From assembly GCA_023079485.1 (NCBI GenBank), contig CM041097.1, positions 13,549,561 through 13,613,560 on the forward strand: a DNA stretch of 64,000 bases, written 5' to 3'. The notes under the pieces are model-generated. The model was not told the origin of the DNA and ran no database searches. It saw nothing but the letters and a program-made list of their open reading frames with translations. Positions 32,320 through 47,359 of the stretch are shown piece after piece; within the stretch, counting starts at the first letter, position 1, and every line of letters starts with the position of its first letter. Both the position numbers and the translations under genes were made by a program. Origin of the DNA: Archilochus colubris. Lineage: Eukaryota > Chordata > Aves > Apodiformes > Trochilidae.

Positions 32320-35300
32320 GTTATGTAGCTCCATTTGCCACTCAACTGATAAAGGGAACTCTTAAGGCATATTGCAGTTACTCAAAGTAATTACCATTGT
32401 AGGAACAGAACACTGTTAGGATATAAGTTTCATAGTTCTGTATAATCTTTTTTATTGTGATTACTGTATAGAAGCAAGGCTGGTGGATAGAAATGTCACA
32501 GAGGTGCATAAAAAGCTTATCTGAGGAAATAATAATTATTCTTTTCCTCTGTTCAGCAAATAAATTCTTTCTGTGCCCAAGTGGGTTCTAAGTCAGTCTT
32601 CTAGTTTGACTGCTACAACATCCCTCAGCCCAACAGATTCTTTTCTGCAATAATTTCTCATGCTAACTAATTTCATGTGTTCAATGACTGTCATCAGGTG
32701 GTGAGAAAATATGTGTTGCATCCTTATAGAATTTTAGAGAAATGGAAAAGAACTTATGCTGTTAAGACTGGTTTCTCTGGCAGTCCAGAAAACCCTGATC
32801 ATTCTGGAAAGCTCAAATTCAGCACTTACTGTGTTCACCATTACTGTACTGGCAAACCAAGAGAAGTAGTAATTTAAACCTCTTGAAAGGAGGAATAGAT
32901 TTCAGTGCTCCTTTTTAAAATGACTGTGAAGGAATCCCAGTTGCACAAATGATTTCATGTGCACAGCTATAGAAGAAAGTATTACTTTGTATAGTTAGTT
33001 GGAACAGAGTCCAGACTTTCACTGTTCATTAAGCTGATTGTACTTTTTTAGTCATTGGCCTAATCATAAAGTATTTAAAAGGTAAATAATTTATAATTCC
33101 CATTCTATAAAACTGAAATGAAGATGCCTCTCTTTTGCCAACCAATACAACTGAAACTGAAGTTATTCATAGAAGAGAAAATGAGAAGCACAGAATTGCA
33201 CCTTTTTACAGCCCTTGTTAGGAACTATGCACTGAGAATGAGATCTTCTAAAGCACTTAGACTGGACTTGCATACATAACTGTGTCTTTAGAAACTCATA
33301 TCCCATTTAATCCTCTGATTCACACTTCAGTGACCACCTTAAGTTACTAAATATAAAACATGTCCACCAGTAACTGGTAATCAAGATCATAAACAGCCAA
33401 ACAGTAATTGATCAAGATCAGAAATGCCTTTTGCCACAGCTGTGCAGTCTGTCTCAAATTTGTTGAAATATCTGAATGCACAGATTGAAGACATGACAGA
33501 TCCATGTTGAGTTTTCTTTTTTCCTGAGTAGGACCTGACTCTGCAAATTCTTTCATGTTGTGCTCAAAACTCAGTTCTGATTTTGAGAGAGAATCTCTTG
33601 AACTTGTGGCATATTGCATGGAAAAATTCAATATTAATTGAAATTTCAATATATTTGGAGAGAGAGAGAGATAAAAATAATGAGTGCAACAAAAATCCAT
33701 CTCTCTACTTGGGAAGTGAGTGAGTCCTAGGTTGTTTCTCCAATGACTGTTTAGATTATTGAATTACGTATTATATTTCAGATAAGTCATGTCAAATGGA
33801 ATACATTACAATCAAAACTGAAAGCATCTCTCAAAATCCACCAGGCTGTTGGGAAATACATTTTTCTGGAAGGGTGAAAATGTATCTTAAAATCTGGTGA
33901 ATTTAAAACCGGATCTGAGCCTGTATTTTTCATCCCTTTCATGCCCTAACCCTTGATCACCTGGACAAAACGTAGTGGCAGCACCACCACTTCTTGCTGT
34001 ACTTTGCTAAAAGAGATCTGGGGTAGGGACCCAGACTGTAAAGTTCTGAAGGGAGAAATGCCAAAAAAGAGTGGAGATTAGGAAATAACTTTTTCTCTCC
34101 TTGACACCTACTGTCAGTTACATTAGGCAGCATCTTACTCAACAACAGAGCTTTGAAAGATCCCTAGTTCTTCCCTGGCACTGGCACTGGCACAGGGAGA
34201 CCAGTTCTTTACTCTGGTAGGGAAGAAACTCCAGGGGTAAGCCAAAAAATAGGTATTCCATGCTGAGCCTAGGTCACCTTTGTGGAAGAGTTATTAATTA
34301 TTTAGGGATTCTGAGGTATTCTGCCAGCTTCAGTTGTTCTGATGAATTTTTAATAAATCACTATTAACATAAATGGGAAGCATAAATTGCTTGCATTATG
34401 CTATATGCAGTAGTAGCAATGACAGACTTCTGCACCAAGGTCCAAGATGTGCTGCTTATCTAACAGAAACTGACAGCTGAATGGTCCACTTCTCCAGGGA
34501 ATGGCCTGGAAAAACAAACACACAACAAAATCTTTTCACCATAAAGGAGTTCTATTTTACACTTGCCAAAAAGCACCTGAAGCAGTTGTCTCTAGAACTG
34601 ACAAGAGTAAACACTATTTTAGTAATCTGCTCCAACCTACCTGGAGATGGTAGTGTGTGGTAGAACGTGCTAAGAGAAAATTCAATTGAGCCAAAGGGAC
34701 TTTGTTTCCTAAAACATCTGACAAAAATAAACTTCTATTAGGAGAGTGTGAGTCTCCCTGAAGCACAGTATTTACTGAAGATGTTTTTCTAAATATAATC
34801 TCTTGTTCTTGAGAAAAGGTTTGAAGACCAAAAAAAATAATCGAAGGATTCATCATAAGTAGAGGAATTCCAGTGCTTTGTTTTCCCAAGAAGTTAGAGA
34901 ACGTTCAGTGGATTTTTGCATTAAATTAGGTTGCTTTAACACTTTTTATGTTTTTCGTGTTGAGAGGCCAGTGAGTCATCCACAGCACTGTGCTTGATGT
35001 GCCTGGACCTTCACCCCCGAGCAGACAGAATGGTGTTAAATTCAGAAAAGCCAGCATTTACTCAAAGAAAACCTAGAAATGAAACTCTTAAATGAAATAC
35101 TACTTGAAACATCTGAGGAGTACAGAACTGCATTACAGTGTTTTGTACACAGCTATCCCATGTTCTCTTTGTCCTTGCAGGCAGCTGATTGCTTCCAGCC
35201 AGCTCAATGACTTCCTAAGTCACTGAGCAAATTCTGCTTTCCTTTTGTCCCCAGGAGGAAATTTCTCTGACTGCTTCCTCCATATCCCTACAGTGTCTTT

Positions 35301-35975
35301 CCATCATCTTCATTCTATTTATCTTTTTCCTGTCCCATTAAGCCTGGACTTATTTCTGTCTCAACATACTCAATGGCTTCCTGGAAGGAAGGAGTTTGCA
35401 CACTCTCTCTGTGGAACTCCCCCCAGACAGACTTCTTAAAAGAACATAAACACAGTTGTGAAGACATAAGTAAAGCAAATACCATCTGTCATCCTAGCAT
35501 TGCCTTATATGTGTAACCACCTTTTTCTTAGTCCTTTCAACTGATTTTCTACCATACCTAAACATGTCTTTGGCTTATTAAAGTATTTTAGCTCCTTTGC
35601 CATTCCCAAGTGCAATCCATGCAAGTACCCAAATAATTTTTGATTTTTCTTGTCCATCTACAGCCATTTCTACTTTCTAATCAGCTGTAGATGAGCTGTA
35701 CAGTTTAGCTTCTTTTATCTGAATTATCTCTTGTTGTTTTAGTCCTTTCTGACTGTCTTTTTCAGAGCCCGCACATAAAGAGAAAAGCAAATGGGTCAAA
35801 TTTATTTGGAATCATTTTCCTAAAATCAGCCTACATGACTGTACTGAAATATTTTTACTTTCTTGCTGCCAAATACATTTTTTAAACTAATATTACTCCT
35901 GAACCTTATGTCTCCTTTTATCTTTGTGGAAGCCTCATTAAAAATGAGGCATATTTTATTTACTATTAAGTATCA
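32320..35975. other. Unassigned stretch
   Basis: No gene is recognised. Open frames at 33347-33700 (minus, 117 codons), 34614-34889 (minus) and 32677-32877 (plus) have no known motifs. A (GA)n run lies near 33659-33672 and a (ggcact)n triplet near 34180. Confidence 0.4.
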
Positions 35976-35984
35976 TTGACTCCT

Positions 35985-36115
35985 GTTGAGTGGTGACAAT
36001 GTCACAAAAGTGACACATTTGCATCAGAAGGCTGCAAAGCCAGAGAGATTACATGACTGAGATGCTCAGGGAGTAAACTGGTGAACCACCACTGTGCTAC
36101 AGCCCAAAGGGACAA
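35985..36115 (+). mobile_element. MIR-like ancient SINE remnant
   Basis: The series catcag-aaggctg, ccagagagatta-catgact, agggagtaaactgg and ccactgtgctaca lines up with the MIR series GATGAGGAAACTGAGGC, ACAGAGAGGTTAAGTGACT, CAGCTAGTAAGTGG and the terminal CCACTACACCA region in the same order. Divergence is high but the collinearity is hard to explain otherwise. Confidence 0.5.
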
Positions 36116-36119
36116 AATT

Positions 36120-39100
36120 GTGAAGGAGATGAACTAGAAAATGAAGCTGCCAAGCATTTCCCAAGTATGGAAAGTATTGTAAAAGCCATCAGATTTCCTC
36201 ACAGTTTAATTTTTCTTTTGCAAACTAGCTTTATCACTGATCCAAAAGAGACATAATCACTAAGCAAGGTAAACATGTTCTACTTACTGAGATTAAATTA
36301 TGCATCATGTTAGTAATGGCATTTCACATATATCATGCAGAAAATTTCATTTCATGTAATTTATTAGTATATATGATATGGGCTGCCTCAGAGTCATGCT
36401 GTTGCTTTCAGACCAAAGGCTAGAAACCAAGTGTGCAATAAGTGTCCAGTTGTCCCATGGTGGAGGGAGAAAAATCCTGACCATGGGTGCCAGTTTGAAC
36501 TTAAAATTACCCATGCTCACATAAAGGTATGCATCTAAACTGACAAAAATTGTCAACGAAAAATCAAACTACAAATTCACCATGAAAGTGTTCTTTTGTC
36601 AATTAAAGCTGCATTTTGTAAAAAAAATAAAAATAGTGGGGAAATATAGAACATAGTATGTATGAAAGCAAGCTATGCTGTCAATCTGTATCGGTCATGT
36701 CGTGATAACATTCTTCTTATTGTCATTAATATTCTCATGGTAGAAGACTGCAAATGAAAAGGATAATGTGGATTTTGGCCCTATGGGACCATACTTGACA
36801 ATGGATATCTTGAAGGTGATTGACAGGTGTAACTGCAAGCTGAACAGCAATATCATATTAAGCCTCCTGCCCTAGCAGGCCAATGAGCTTCCTGGCCACA
36901 GGCAGATGAAAGTTGGAGACTGTGAATAAGAAAGATCAACTGGATGATATGTAGTCAGAGGAGGTTTAATTTTCCCCTCTTCTACCAGTGTCACTTGGCT
37001 GTAATTCCAGGGTTGCAGTATCAGTGTTAAACCATCCAAGTGATGGAAAAATGTTCAGACTCAGTTGCCACAAGCAGGCAATGGTCAGCAGAAGTACTCA
37101 CCTCAGCCCTGATTACCGTTTAGCAGACATGAAATACTTCCCTTTATGCCATCACTCACCTGTTTTTCCTATCTTACACTGATGTGTTGTATGATAGGCA
37201 CTTAATTTTCTCATTTATTATTGCAATATCCAAGCACATTACAGTGTCAGATCATAACGGGGGAGAATGTTTATGTGTCTCTACAAGCACAGCTGTACTG
37301 GTTACTTGGTACTCTGTAGGCAAGAAAAGGAATGACAGTAAATAAGTAAGGAAAATAAAAACAGATTTAAAGCATGTAATGTTTTGGTAAAGAATTTTTT
37401 TTTATATAGCCATCGCTTTGGGGAAAATTACTTTTATGGCCAGATTTTAAATGGGCCTGCAAAAATGTGCCTGTACTGTTTGCAGGTGCAACCATTTGTA
37501 TGCAACACATGACCATCTACAGAAAAAGCTTTCAGCAGACTGAAAGAGTTTCTTTTTTCTTCCTACTTGCTTTTAAAACACTGTTCTTCGAGGTAAGAAA
37601 TAACAACCTCCAGCTGAGCTCCTTAAGCTATGTGGTTGGAAGAGTGAGAAAGGCTCAGCATCCTGGGTGTTAAACTTCCCTGAGAAATCCAGTACTGAAT
37701 TCTGGATGCAACTGAATGCAAAAGCCTGAAAAATCTGGCCTTGACATCTAGATGACTCCATCTAGGTAAGCTTTGTTTTTCTTTTCCCTTGCTCTATTCC
37801 TGCTCCCCACTCCCTCTATTTATGAGCAGAAGTACACACACACAGGCACATGAACACCAGCACAGCCACACATGGTTGTATGTACACATCTGTAAGTTTC
37901 TATGGGTGCATGTATATGCAGAGACACACCTACAGGGAAACACAGGATGTGTATTCCAAAAAATGCAAATCTTTCCTATTCAGCCATAATCTGCCTGCTA
38001 ACAGTGTGTTTAATCATGCTAGAAAAGATACATGTTGATTTGTAGGAATGAAGGAATTGAAGAGAACTTTGAATTAGAAATCCTGAAGGCTGATTGCTAG
38101 GGTTGAGAGCATATATTTATCAGCAATTAATTGCATGCTTGGGGTTTTTTTCTCCTAGACTTTTTTTGCCAGTGATAAAGCACTCCCTGTATGGTATCTA
38201 CCAGCTGTATTATCAAATAGAAAGAAATAGATGAAAGAAAAAGCCAGAAAATCCTGGAATATACTTGTGTTCTGCCCACACACAGCTATTCTCTCCTCCT
38301 TTTCTCAGTGGGCTGTAATTTTGCCTTGCTCTTTGAAAGAAAGCAGAATTATGAAGAAAATTGTAAACATGTTTAAGAATTGGTCACAAAATGCTAATAT
38401 ATTACAGTCCTGTTGTGTCACAGCCTGTGTGCGGTGCATACGTGCACATATGCAGTAGCACTAATTATCAGAGACATTGAAAGTGGAGGTAAGTAGAAGA
38501 AAATACTATTTTCACTTAAAATTGGGCATGTGTGCCTTTAAGAGAGGACAGATAAGGACAAATCTATGGAGGTTTTAAACTGCATTCAAATTCAATCCAT
38601 AGTTATTTGTTTTGTTTTGTTTTTTTCTTTCACACTGGAAGCTATAAAGGGTCTCTCCAATAATTACTTGAAAAATATTTAGATATAGAACAGTTTTCAT
38701 AGGAAGGTACCTTAGTTTTTGTCCAAAAAATGTCTTTGGTTCAGAAATTTCTGGGGAAAAGTTGAGTGGGAGGAAGAAGGGAAGGGATTGACCCCAGAAA
38801 TTCTTGAAGATAAGGTGATTGCAGAAGTGTTGGAGACAGACCCAAGGCTTCATTTGAAGGAACATTTAATTCAAGATTCTTCCACCATGAGAGAGCCTCC
38901 TCATTACAGTCTGGTGTAGCCCTGTCTTCTAAGTTAAGAATATTGACTTCCACATCTTCCTTCTTGAGGAATGAAGGAATAATGTAACTAAATATTGTAT
39001 TAATTAAAAGTAAAAGACTTCAATGACTTAGGAAAGAAAAATTTTTCTTTCACTTAGGAAAAACCTCAATAGATACTGTAGTCCATATCACTGCACTGAG

Positions 39101-42100
39101 CACACAGCAAGTGGCCTGGATTATAGCAGTTAGGAGAAGGGACCAGTTTGTGTGGGACCTCTCTCCTTTCCCTTGTCAGAAACTGCAGCATTTACTTGGA
39201 AGAACAGTGTAACTTGAAGTAGAGAAAAAAAAAGAAGACAGGCAGACCTTTGTCCAGGTAAACTCTCCAGAATTTACAGTCATTAAATTAAACCCATGGA
39301 TCTTTTCCCTTAATCATCTTTACTTCTCTTCAGGACAACTGGCAAAAGTTAATTATTTTACTAATGGGGCTGAGTGTGTCAAGAAGTGTGCATGAAATAA
39401 TGGCAGAATTATTGGTGTTTCCCAGCCAAAAGCCTCCGTCAAAGCCAGAGTTCTTTAGTCTTTCAATATGTAGACTACAAGCTTACTGTATCAGTGAAGT
39501 CCCCAGCTCAGCATGGAGAAAAGACATTAAACTAAAACATTCCAACCTAGCTGATTGATTTAATTTTTTAGTAATGTTTTGTGGTTTGGATTTGAGAGTT
39601 GCTAGCCACCACACTCTCATGCTTTCTGCTTTAGCTGTGCAAACACAAGGAAACCATCCAGATGCAGAGCACTCAGATGAATTTTTGTCCTGCTTTGTGG
39701 AACAGGAGTCATGGAAGTTCTTTCTCAACATTCACGTTGAATGATGGAAGTCCAAAGGCTTTAGGAAGTCCAAAGATGCAAAAATTTCATGTCACCTCTT
39801 CTTGCCATGAAGCTCTTCCTAAAATTCCTAAAACCCATTTCTCCAGGAATTCTTAACCTGTAGCAAAGTGCTGGTTACTCTATAGATGTGTGTTGCTGTA
39901 CTGTCATCTAGTGGCAAGGATGAATTAGACGTCATTCAATGTCATTCAGTGACAGTGGCTGACAAGGTTTCCCTTTGTTGGAAAGAAAACCGTGAAGTTT
40001 GAAAGCTCTCATCTTTGCTACGTTCAGCACTGCCACACAGGTCACTTCCTCTGCCTGTGTTCAGCAGAAAATCACTGCTGGGAAGAGCCCAGGGAATGGG
40101 CTGGGCAATGGAAACTCTTGCTGCAAAGAACAGGCACTACAGAACCCTGGCACTTCCTGCCACATGGGCTTCCTCTCCATCTTCTGTCATCCATCTTGTC
40201 TGTTAACTATTTGCAGACAAATACTTGAAGATGGATTTTAAACAGTGGTTGATATTTTCTCAACGACTGCCATTCAGAGCAGAGTCAACAATTGGTCATT
40301 ACTCATTACTAAGGAAAAGATCAATTAGGTCTATAATCATCCAAGATCAAAAAGATACTTTTCCCTCAACAGAAAGTTCTTCGTCTTGCATTCATTTTTA
40401 ATTGACTCTTTGGGAAAACTTAAAAGTACCACAGTTCATTTTTCCAGGAGAAAACAGACAAGACCTTCCAGAATAACCCACATTTGTTTTGGTATTTAGC
40501 AAGCTGACTGATGTCAGTGGGCAGAATCACTGCCATTGATTTCTAAGGGTTTTCACTCAGATTTATAATATCATAGACCAAGTAAAATTTGCTTGCTTGT
40601 CCTTAGTTTGCAATGGTGATGATATTATTAACAAATGTAAACATTTACAGTGCTGAGTTTATTTTCAAAGTGCAAGTGCAGTGCTTGAATTAATGTCTTG
40701 CATTACTTCTTGTAAACTGCTTATGAAATTACAAAAAAAGTAATAGAACCTGAACAATTAAACAGTCTTTAACATCTGTAACAACTTTTTGGCATCAGCT
40801 ACTGAATTCTAATCATGGATTAGATAAACCAGTTGCAGCATATCCATTGCACCTTGAAATGCTGACCTCGTTACCACTTTGGTAAGAAACCTGGCAGCTG
40901 TTTTTCAAAACTTGGTCTTTTTTATAGTGTCTCATACAAATGGAGTTACTGGAGAACAATCCCTCAGAAAAAAAGTGGAGAAATTATAGTTACCAGACTC
41001 TGAAAATGAAACATCAGTGAAAATCCTCACTACAAAGCACTACTATCAAAGAAGCATTTTGCAAATAGATATAAATGGTCTGGTTTTCACTCCTGCAAAA
41101 TGGAGTCAACAAATAATGCTAAGAATTCTTTTTACGAGGAAGCTGGAATTTGTGTTTATTATTTCCCTTTCTTCCTGCAGTACAAATTATGCTCTGTCTC
41201 TGAATTTACAAAGATTCTTCAGTTAAACCAAACACAGTAAAAAGATACTTTAATCTTCAAGCAAACAGAACAATATGCTGATGTGCTTTACTGACAGGGG
41301 ACATTTAAGCATTCTTAAGTACCTTGCCTCTCTGAGGTCTTCAGTAGATTCTCAAAAGAGAAAAAGAATGGCTCTACATTTATGACCTTTCTTGTTTTAT
41401 CCAAGTCACAGACCCCTCTCCTTATAGTGATGGAAAATTTTAACGAGAGTAAGAAACATTCTGTTCTCAAAAATAATTATAAATAGTCAGAGGCAGTAAA
41501 TCAATTTCACATTGAAATATGATAAGAGATTTCTATATAAATAAGATCCAGTAGAGGTTTATTTTATTTTCAGTTCAGAATTTCATCTTCCTTAGGTGCT
41601 TTACAGAAACATCTTTTTAATTAAGGAATTGAAAGATGAGCTATAAAAAGTTCAGTCAGGTTTAAATAGCAGTATCCCCATTGTAATGTAAAAGCTTCTT
41701 CCATTAACTTACAATATCTTCATATAGTAAATGGTTATATACAAATACAGTGTTAAAAATAGGAAAGTTTAGGTCAAATACAATGAGTAAAAGCATATGT
41801 GCTTGAATAAGAAAGAGAGAGAGACATTCGTGCCAAAATAGAAAAAATACAAGCTCTTTTTTAGCAAGATTTAAGATTGGTTTTAACACACGTGCATTAA
41901 AAAAGAGGTGGAAAAGATCTGCAAAGCATTCCAGTGTCACCTTGAAACGTTTGATCAAGATTTTGTGGGCAATGACACTTGAAACTAAGGTTGGGTTAAA
42001 AGCAGTATGTGAAGAAAACTGAGAGCTGCAATGTTCATTGCCACAGTAACAATGCTATGGTCATTACTAAATGTTGCTTTTCATGAATGACCATTTGTAC

Positions 42101-42845
42101 ACATATTTTATGGTTTTTGCAGTCACTCTTTATATCTTCTCATATGTTCAAGTTGAGGCACTTTGCATCTGTTCACAAATCCAGACCCTGCTCACAGTCT
42201 TTGTTCCAGATGTTTACCAACAGCAGCAAGCACAGTTTAGCAGTTCTGACACTAAATAGAGGAGTAGCTTGTGAATGATTAATTTTTATCACTTGTAAAT
42301 TTGTAATTTCACCATCTGAGAAACAGACAAAGGGAAAAGAAGCAAGGATGTCTGGAGCTGATTGTTTCTTCATTTGATTACATGTAGAAATAAAAGCATA
42401 ATTATTCCATTTAATGTTCTAATCTTCTCTCAGCCTCTTATTTCTCTTTGTCTAAGCATGGAAGGGGGCCCATAAAATTATATTCTTGCTGATGATTCTT
42501 TGATAATCTGTGTTTTGACTTGGTTATTTCTGAAGATGTTCTTAAAATGTAGATCACAGATAATGTTAGTTACCATATGAGGCAGCTTTACAATTTTCTT
42601 TCTGTTTTATTTCTTTCTCAGCATACAGGATTTTTCCTCCAATTCTTTTCAGCTCCAGAGCTGACATTATTTTTTTTTAATGTTTCATAGACATATTCTG
42701 CTTTGGCATTACATGCATTTGACCTTTGTCACACAAGGACATTAGCACAGAGTTTTTAATGTAACATATGCATTTTGCTACTCTTTAATACATAAAATAG
42801 ATCTCTAAAGATAAATTAAATAAAGATTAGTTATTTTGTGTAATT
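36120..42845. other. Unassigned stretch with no recognised gene
   Basis: Numerous short open frames (for example 38575-38953 on both strands, 39992-40241 in three plus frames, 41704-41958 minus) lack recognisable families or convincing splice pairs. A (TTTTG)n run lies near 38609-38624 and a CA/CACA-rich patch at 37835-37875. The rest is ordinary AT-rich DNA. Confidence 0.4.
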
Positions 42846-42852
42846 GGAAGAA

Positions 42853-42872
42853 ATATATATATATATATATAT
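42853..42872. repeat. (AT)n microsatellite
   Basis: About ten perfect AT copies lie in AT-rich DNA. Confidence 0.9.
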
Positions 42873-42879
42873 GAGAAAA

Positions 42880-45800
42880 TAGTGTCTGCTTCAGAGATGA
42901 ATTTGGATAAATTCCAAGAAAATTGAATTGTTATCTATAGTTTCCTTTGTCAGATGAGTGTGCAATGCCTACACACACAGAGAATCTCTATATATTCATC
43001 TTAATTTCATTGAGTGTGCAAACAATACCAAAAAACAGACAAAGTTAGCATATTCTATATAAAACACATTTGCATGTGCTATGCACAGCTTCCTAGGCTC
43101 TTCATCTTTAATTTAGCATCGGCTGGATGATGAAGTCATTGAGTCCTAGGAATGTGCTCAGGTCAGAGTCTAAAGCTTTATACTTCATCCAAATACCATT
43201 TTGGTTTGGCCCTTTTAACTGAGATGCAATCCATCCTGGTGCAGAAGATTTAAGTGAGCACCATCAATAAATCAAGCAGAAATGAATGTTCTACTAGGAT
43301 TTACATTGCAGCCAGCTGCTAATGCTACATGAACAGGTTTGGGGTTTTTTTTTCCCTAAGTTTGAGGCCACATCATGAGATTAAGGACTGAGCTAAGGTT
43401 TGTAGAAGGGAATCCAAAAAAGAACTTGGGTGCATTAATATGTATGATGAGAACTGAATCTACACAAATACTTTGTTTCATTGCCTTTGACAATAGCTAT
43501 AGGAAAGGCTCTTCTGACTCAGCCTATGATTTGTGCATACTTAATGCAAGTCTGTCTTTGTAAGGAACAAGGCTTTCTCCTTTGGTGATCAATCTGTGCT
43601 GTTTTCCTGGCCATATTTAGTTCTGTTATATGCCACCATGAAGGCTATGTTGTAGGTGACAAAGTTTCCATTGCATGTGAAGGCTGATGAAAATGCCAAC
43701 CAAAATTTTGTACTCAGAGTAATTAAGTGTAGCAGTATTGACTTTGTGAAAGTTATTCTGAGCTGCTGCAGCCAAGGAAATGACCCCAGCTTTTCATCAA
43801 GTTGTTGCTGTTTGTTTTTCAGTTGCCTCCCTGACTTTCAGCAGTCTCAGTCACTGGAAGAAGGTGAAAATATCCAACCTGTCTCATGGAAACACTTAAG
43901 GTTAGACATTCAGAAATGTCTCCCTGTGTATCAAAAGACCCAGTTAGATACAATGAGATTAAACGGTTTGTCCTGGAGAGTTCTGGAAAAGGGATACAGC
44001 TTCTAGGTGGAAACCTTTCAAATGCTAATTCCTCACAGAATACAGGAATTTCTCCATCTCTTTTCACTTTCAGGAAACTGAAAGTAGGAATTTCTCTCAC
44101 TGCAGCAAGAAAAAGGTAAAAAGAGTTTCCAGTCTCTGCATCAAGTGCCCAGTATACTTAGTGTGTTCACTACCAAATTCCCATAGCTCTGTACTGTCAG
44201 CTGAAAGTAGCAAACCATTAATGTAGGGAACCTTCAGCATGCCAAAAGTTATACTGAACTGTAAATAGGACAATAAGTTGTTCCACTGTTAAGTTTTCAA
44301 CACAAAATCACAAGTCAGGAAACCACTTAAACTTAGAACTTAGAGGTGTGTGCTGAAGATAAAGAAGGTATAGTATTAGAAACAGGAATCATTCTAACAT
44401 TTCCTCTTTGGACATTTTTCTGGTGATCAGGTTTGTTTGGTTGTTTTCTTTTTTCAAATCACTTCTTGAAATACAGGTCAGTGCATTAGGTACCCAGGTT
44501 GTAAACCCAGAAATTGAGTAAGGAAAAGATAAACCCACAAACCACTGAGAATTAGATCAGCTAGAATATTATTGTTTGCCTATTAAAACAAAGTAGTGCA
44601 TTTTAACATCAGTCAAAATTTGCATTTTTCTGCACTGTAACAGACAACCATTTAGTAGGCATTTGCTATGAAGTGTGACTTGCTAATGCAAGATTCCTGT
44701 ATTAATTTAATGGGAATGTAATTGTGTTGTAAAATACATAATCTCCAGTAACCTACTCTGACATTTACATTTGATTACCATATCAATGGCTTTTCCTTTG
44801 CATTACAGATACCTTTGGTGGTGTTCTTTGAAAAGTGCAGAGACATGATGCAGTACACAGTATTTCAAGGAAAAAAATCTCCATTAGGAAGGAGTTAGGA
44901 TGGTAAATGGCTCTCTGGTGCTTCAGCACCTTAATTGGAATGTTTCACTTTTTCTTTTTTTCTTAAATGAAGAATACAAATAATGCTTCACAAAAATTGT
45001 ACTTTTGTTCTGCTGCTGATGTCACAGACATCGGAGAGGAGTGCTGGAGAAAGAAGTCAAACTGATCTATCCTAACACTGTTCCACCAGGTTGTAACTGC
45101 ATTATCACCCTGTAACATGTATTTTTAAAATATTCTTATGGCTTATGTCATGAGATATGTAGTAAGAAAAAAACTGCAGCAGGCAATGTGCAGCTGCATT
45201 GGGAATGCTTTTCATTAACTTAGAACACTAGTAATAAAGCTAAATTAGACTTAAATATTTCCTGAAGCACCTTGTAATCATTATTTGGGGGAACAATTAC
45301 ATTAAGAGACAGATGTTTCTTATCAAATACATCCAGCCAATCATCACAAAAGGTATCACGTGCCACGTTCCCTTTAAACTATACATTTTATCCTTCACCT
45401 ATGGCTTCCAGACATCTTCAAATTAGCTAATTCACTTTAATTGAATTGGTTATTTTTCCTCAGTAGAACAAATATAGTGATATTTCCTGTTCTCCTTTTC
45501 CAAATGAATATTTTCTTGCATGCAGAAGTTCAATGTGCAACCCTGAGATGTGACTTGTGCAAGTTCTCCATAAATATGCATGTATTTGCCCTACATAGAC
45601 ATTTCAATAATGTTGTAACTCTCTGGCTTTTATTGTATTGTCTGGGTCCAGAATACTTGGAGTATCCAAACAGCTACATGTACAAAACAAACATTCTTTA
45701 TTATTATATCTTTGTCAATAGCAATAACAGAGTGTGAATGTAAAAGTCTCTGTTCCCCTGGATGCTGTGCCCAGTTTTCTCTGGCTGAGGGTTTCAGTGG

Positions 45801-47355
45801 GCTTTTAAGATTACTTGCTGAAATAAGAGCCATTGCCCTTTTTCATTTCAAGCTTCTGGAGAGCTAAAATACAACAGAAAGCTTGGGACTGGCCCAATTT
45901 GTTGTTGAAGGAATTCTAAGTGAACTAGTCACTGATGTAAAACTTTTTTTTGTGGAGGATTTCTTCCTATCCAGGCAGACTCACATGAATCCATACAAAA
46001 TAAATGAAAATATAATGCTTTGAATGATATGAACCTGTAAGACTGGCTCAAATTCTGACTTTTCTAATATGTCACCTTCTGTAGAGCTATCTCCTTCTCT
46101 CATACACAGATGACACTGTTAAATGCATGGATCTCTTTGGCAGAAAAGTTCCCAACTTGATCTTTTTCTGCTTTCCAAACACTTCCTGTAGGCATACAGC
46201 CAACACATGCTTTTTACTTGCCTCACAATTGCTTTGATGATCTCAGCTATTTAAGAATTTAACCTAATTGAACTGAACTATGGGTCCACCACAGTGTAAC
46301 CACAGAGCATCTTATGAATATCTTGTGTCTCCAAGTTTTGTCTCAAACTGCCAGGCAGCTTCATTAACTCTGCCTTCTTTTGTTTCTTTCTTTTTTTTTG
46401 TTCACTCAAAGCACATGTTATTCACTATCATCAATAGCTCCACATCTACCCACTGTTATCTCTGAATTTTTCAGTTCTCAAGGAACTGGACTCTTGGCTT
46501 ACACTAGGAATTTCTTCACAGGAACTTGTAATTACAGAGTGGTCTCATGGAGAATTTTTTAAATCTGAAATTTAAATGAATTGGTGCCACATATTTAGTG
46601 TCTGTATTGTATGGTTTTCACCTGAAATTTTTATGAAGTGGATAGACTAGGAACTCAGAAATGCAAAATATTTTAAGTTCTTTTTCTAAATACATGATCT
46701 TGACATCTTAAAATCACTTCATGTAATGAAGATTTTTTTTCACAGTTAACTGAAATTAGTTCCTAATGATTTTTTTTTTTTTTTTTAGCTGTTCAACATC
46801 TAACTTCTGGAGTTTTGACTTGCATCTTCTCCTGTACCCAAATGGTCATGAAGACATAAGGTCAGTGGCACAGATTTTGTTGCAAATGCCTATCAATAGA
46901 GAAGGAGGATATTAGCTTTGCAAAGACCAGCTTTAGTGCTGTCATTAGAAGCAGTGAACTACATGGTTAATTATTACTTCAGTGCTGAAACACTTTGACC
47001 AGCTATAATTAGCCAATTCTAAAACTGGAGCAATTAACTCTCTTTAGATTTCTTGCTGCAGAAGCGTGGTAGCTGTATGATTGCAGCTCTGTGGTTTGGA
47101 AGGACAGTTCTGTGTGGTACTTCTAGCTCTGGGTGACAAGCACTGTCCCCACCATGGCTGGCCTTGCCCACCAGCATGTTCCTGTCTTGTTCAGCTCCAG
47201 GAACACGTTTTGCCCAGCATAAGATCCCTAGCCTGGGATGTCCCTTCAGCTCATGCTGCCTCTAGAGAGGTTTATATGCAGGACCCCCTTTCCCTCTCCA
47301 TAGCGCTTCATTGTATTAAGCCCTCCCATGAATGCAGAACATTACCATATACCTA
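42880..47355. other. Unassigned stretch with no recognised gene
   Basis: An open plus frame at 43656-44006 contains a good acceptor (tgctgtttgtttttcag, ending at 43821) and a donor-like gaag/gtgaaa at 43863, but the 41-bp segment between them is not recognised. A T17 run lies at 46770-46786. No interspersed repeat is recognised. Confidence 0.4.
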
Positions 47356-47359
47356 TAGT

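Noticed and set aside
43822..43862. Possible 41-bp exon after a strong acceptor
   Set aside because: It is too short to judge, its donor is only fair, and no neighbouring exon is seen.
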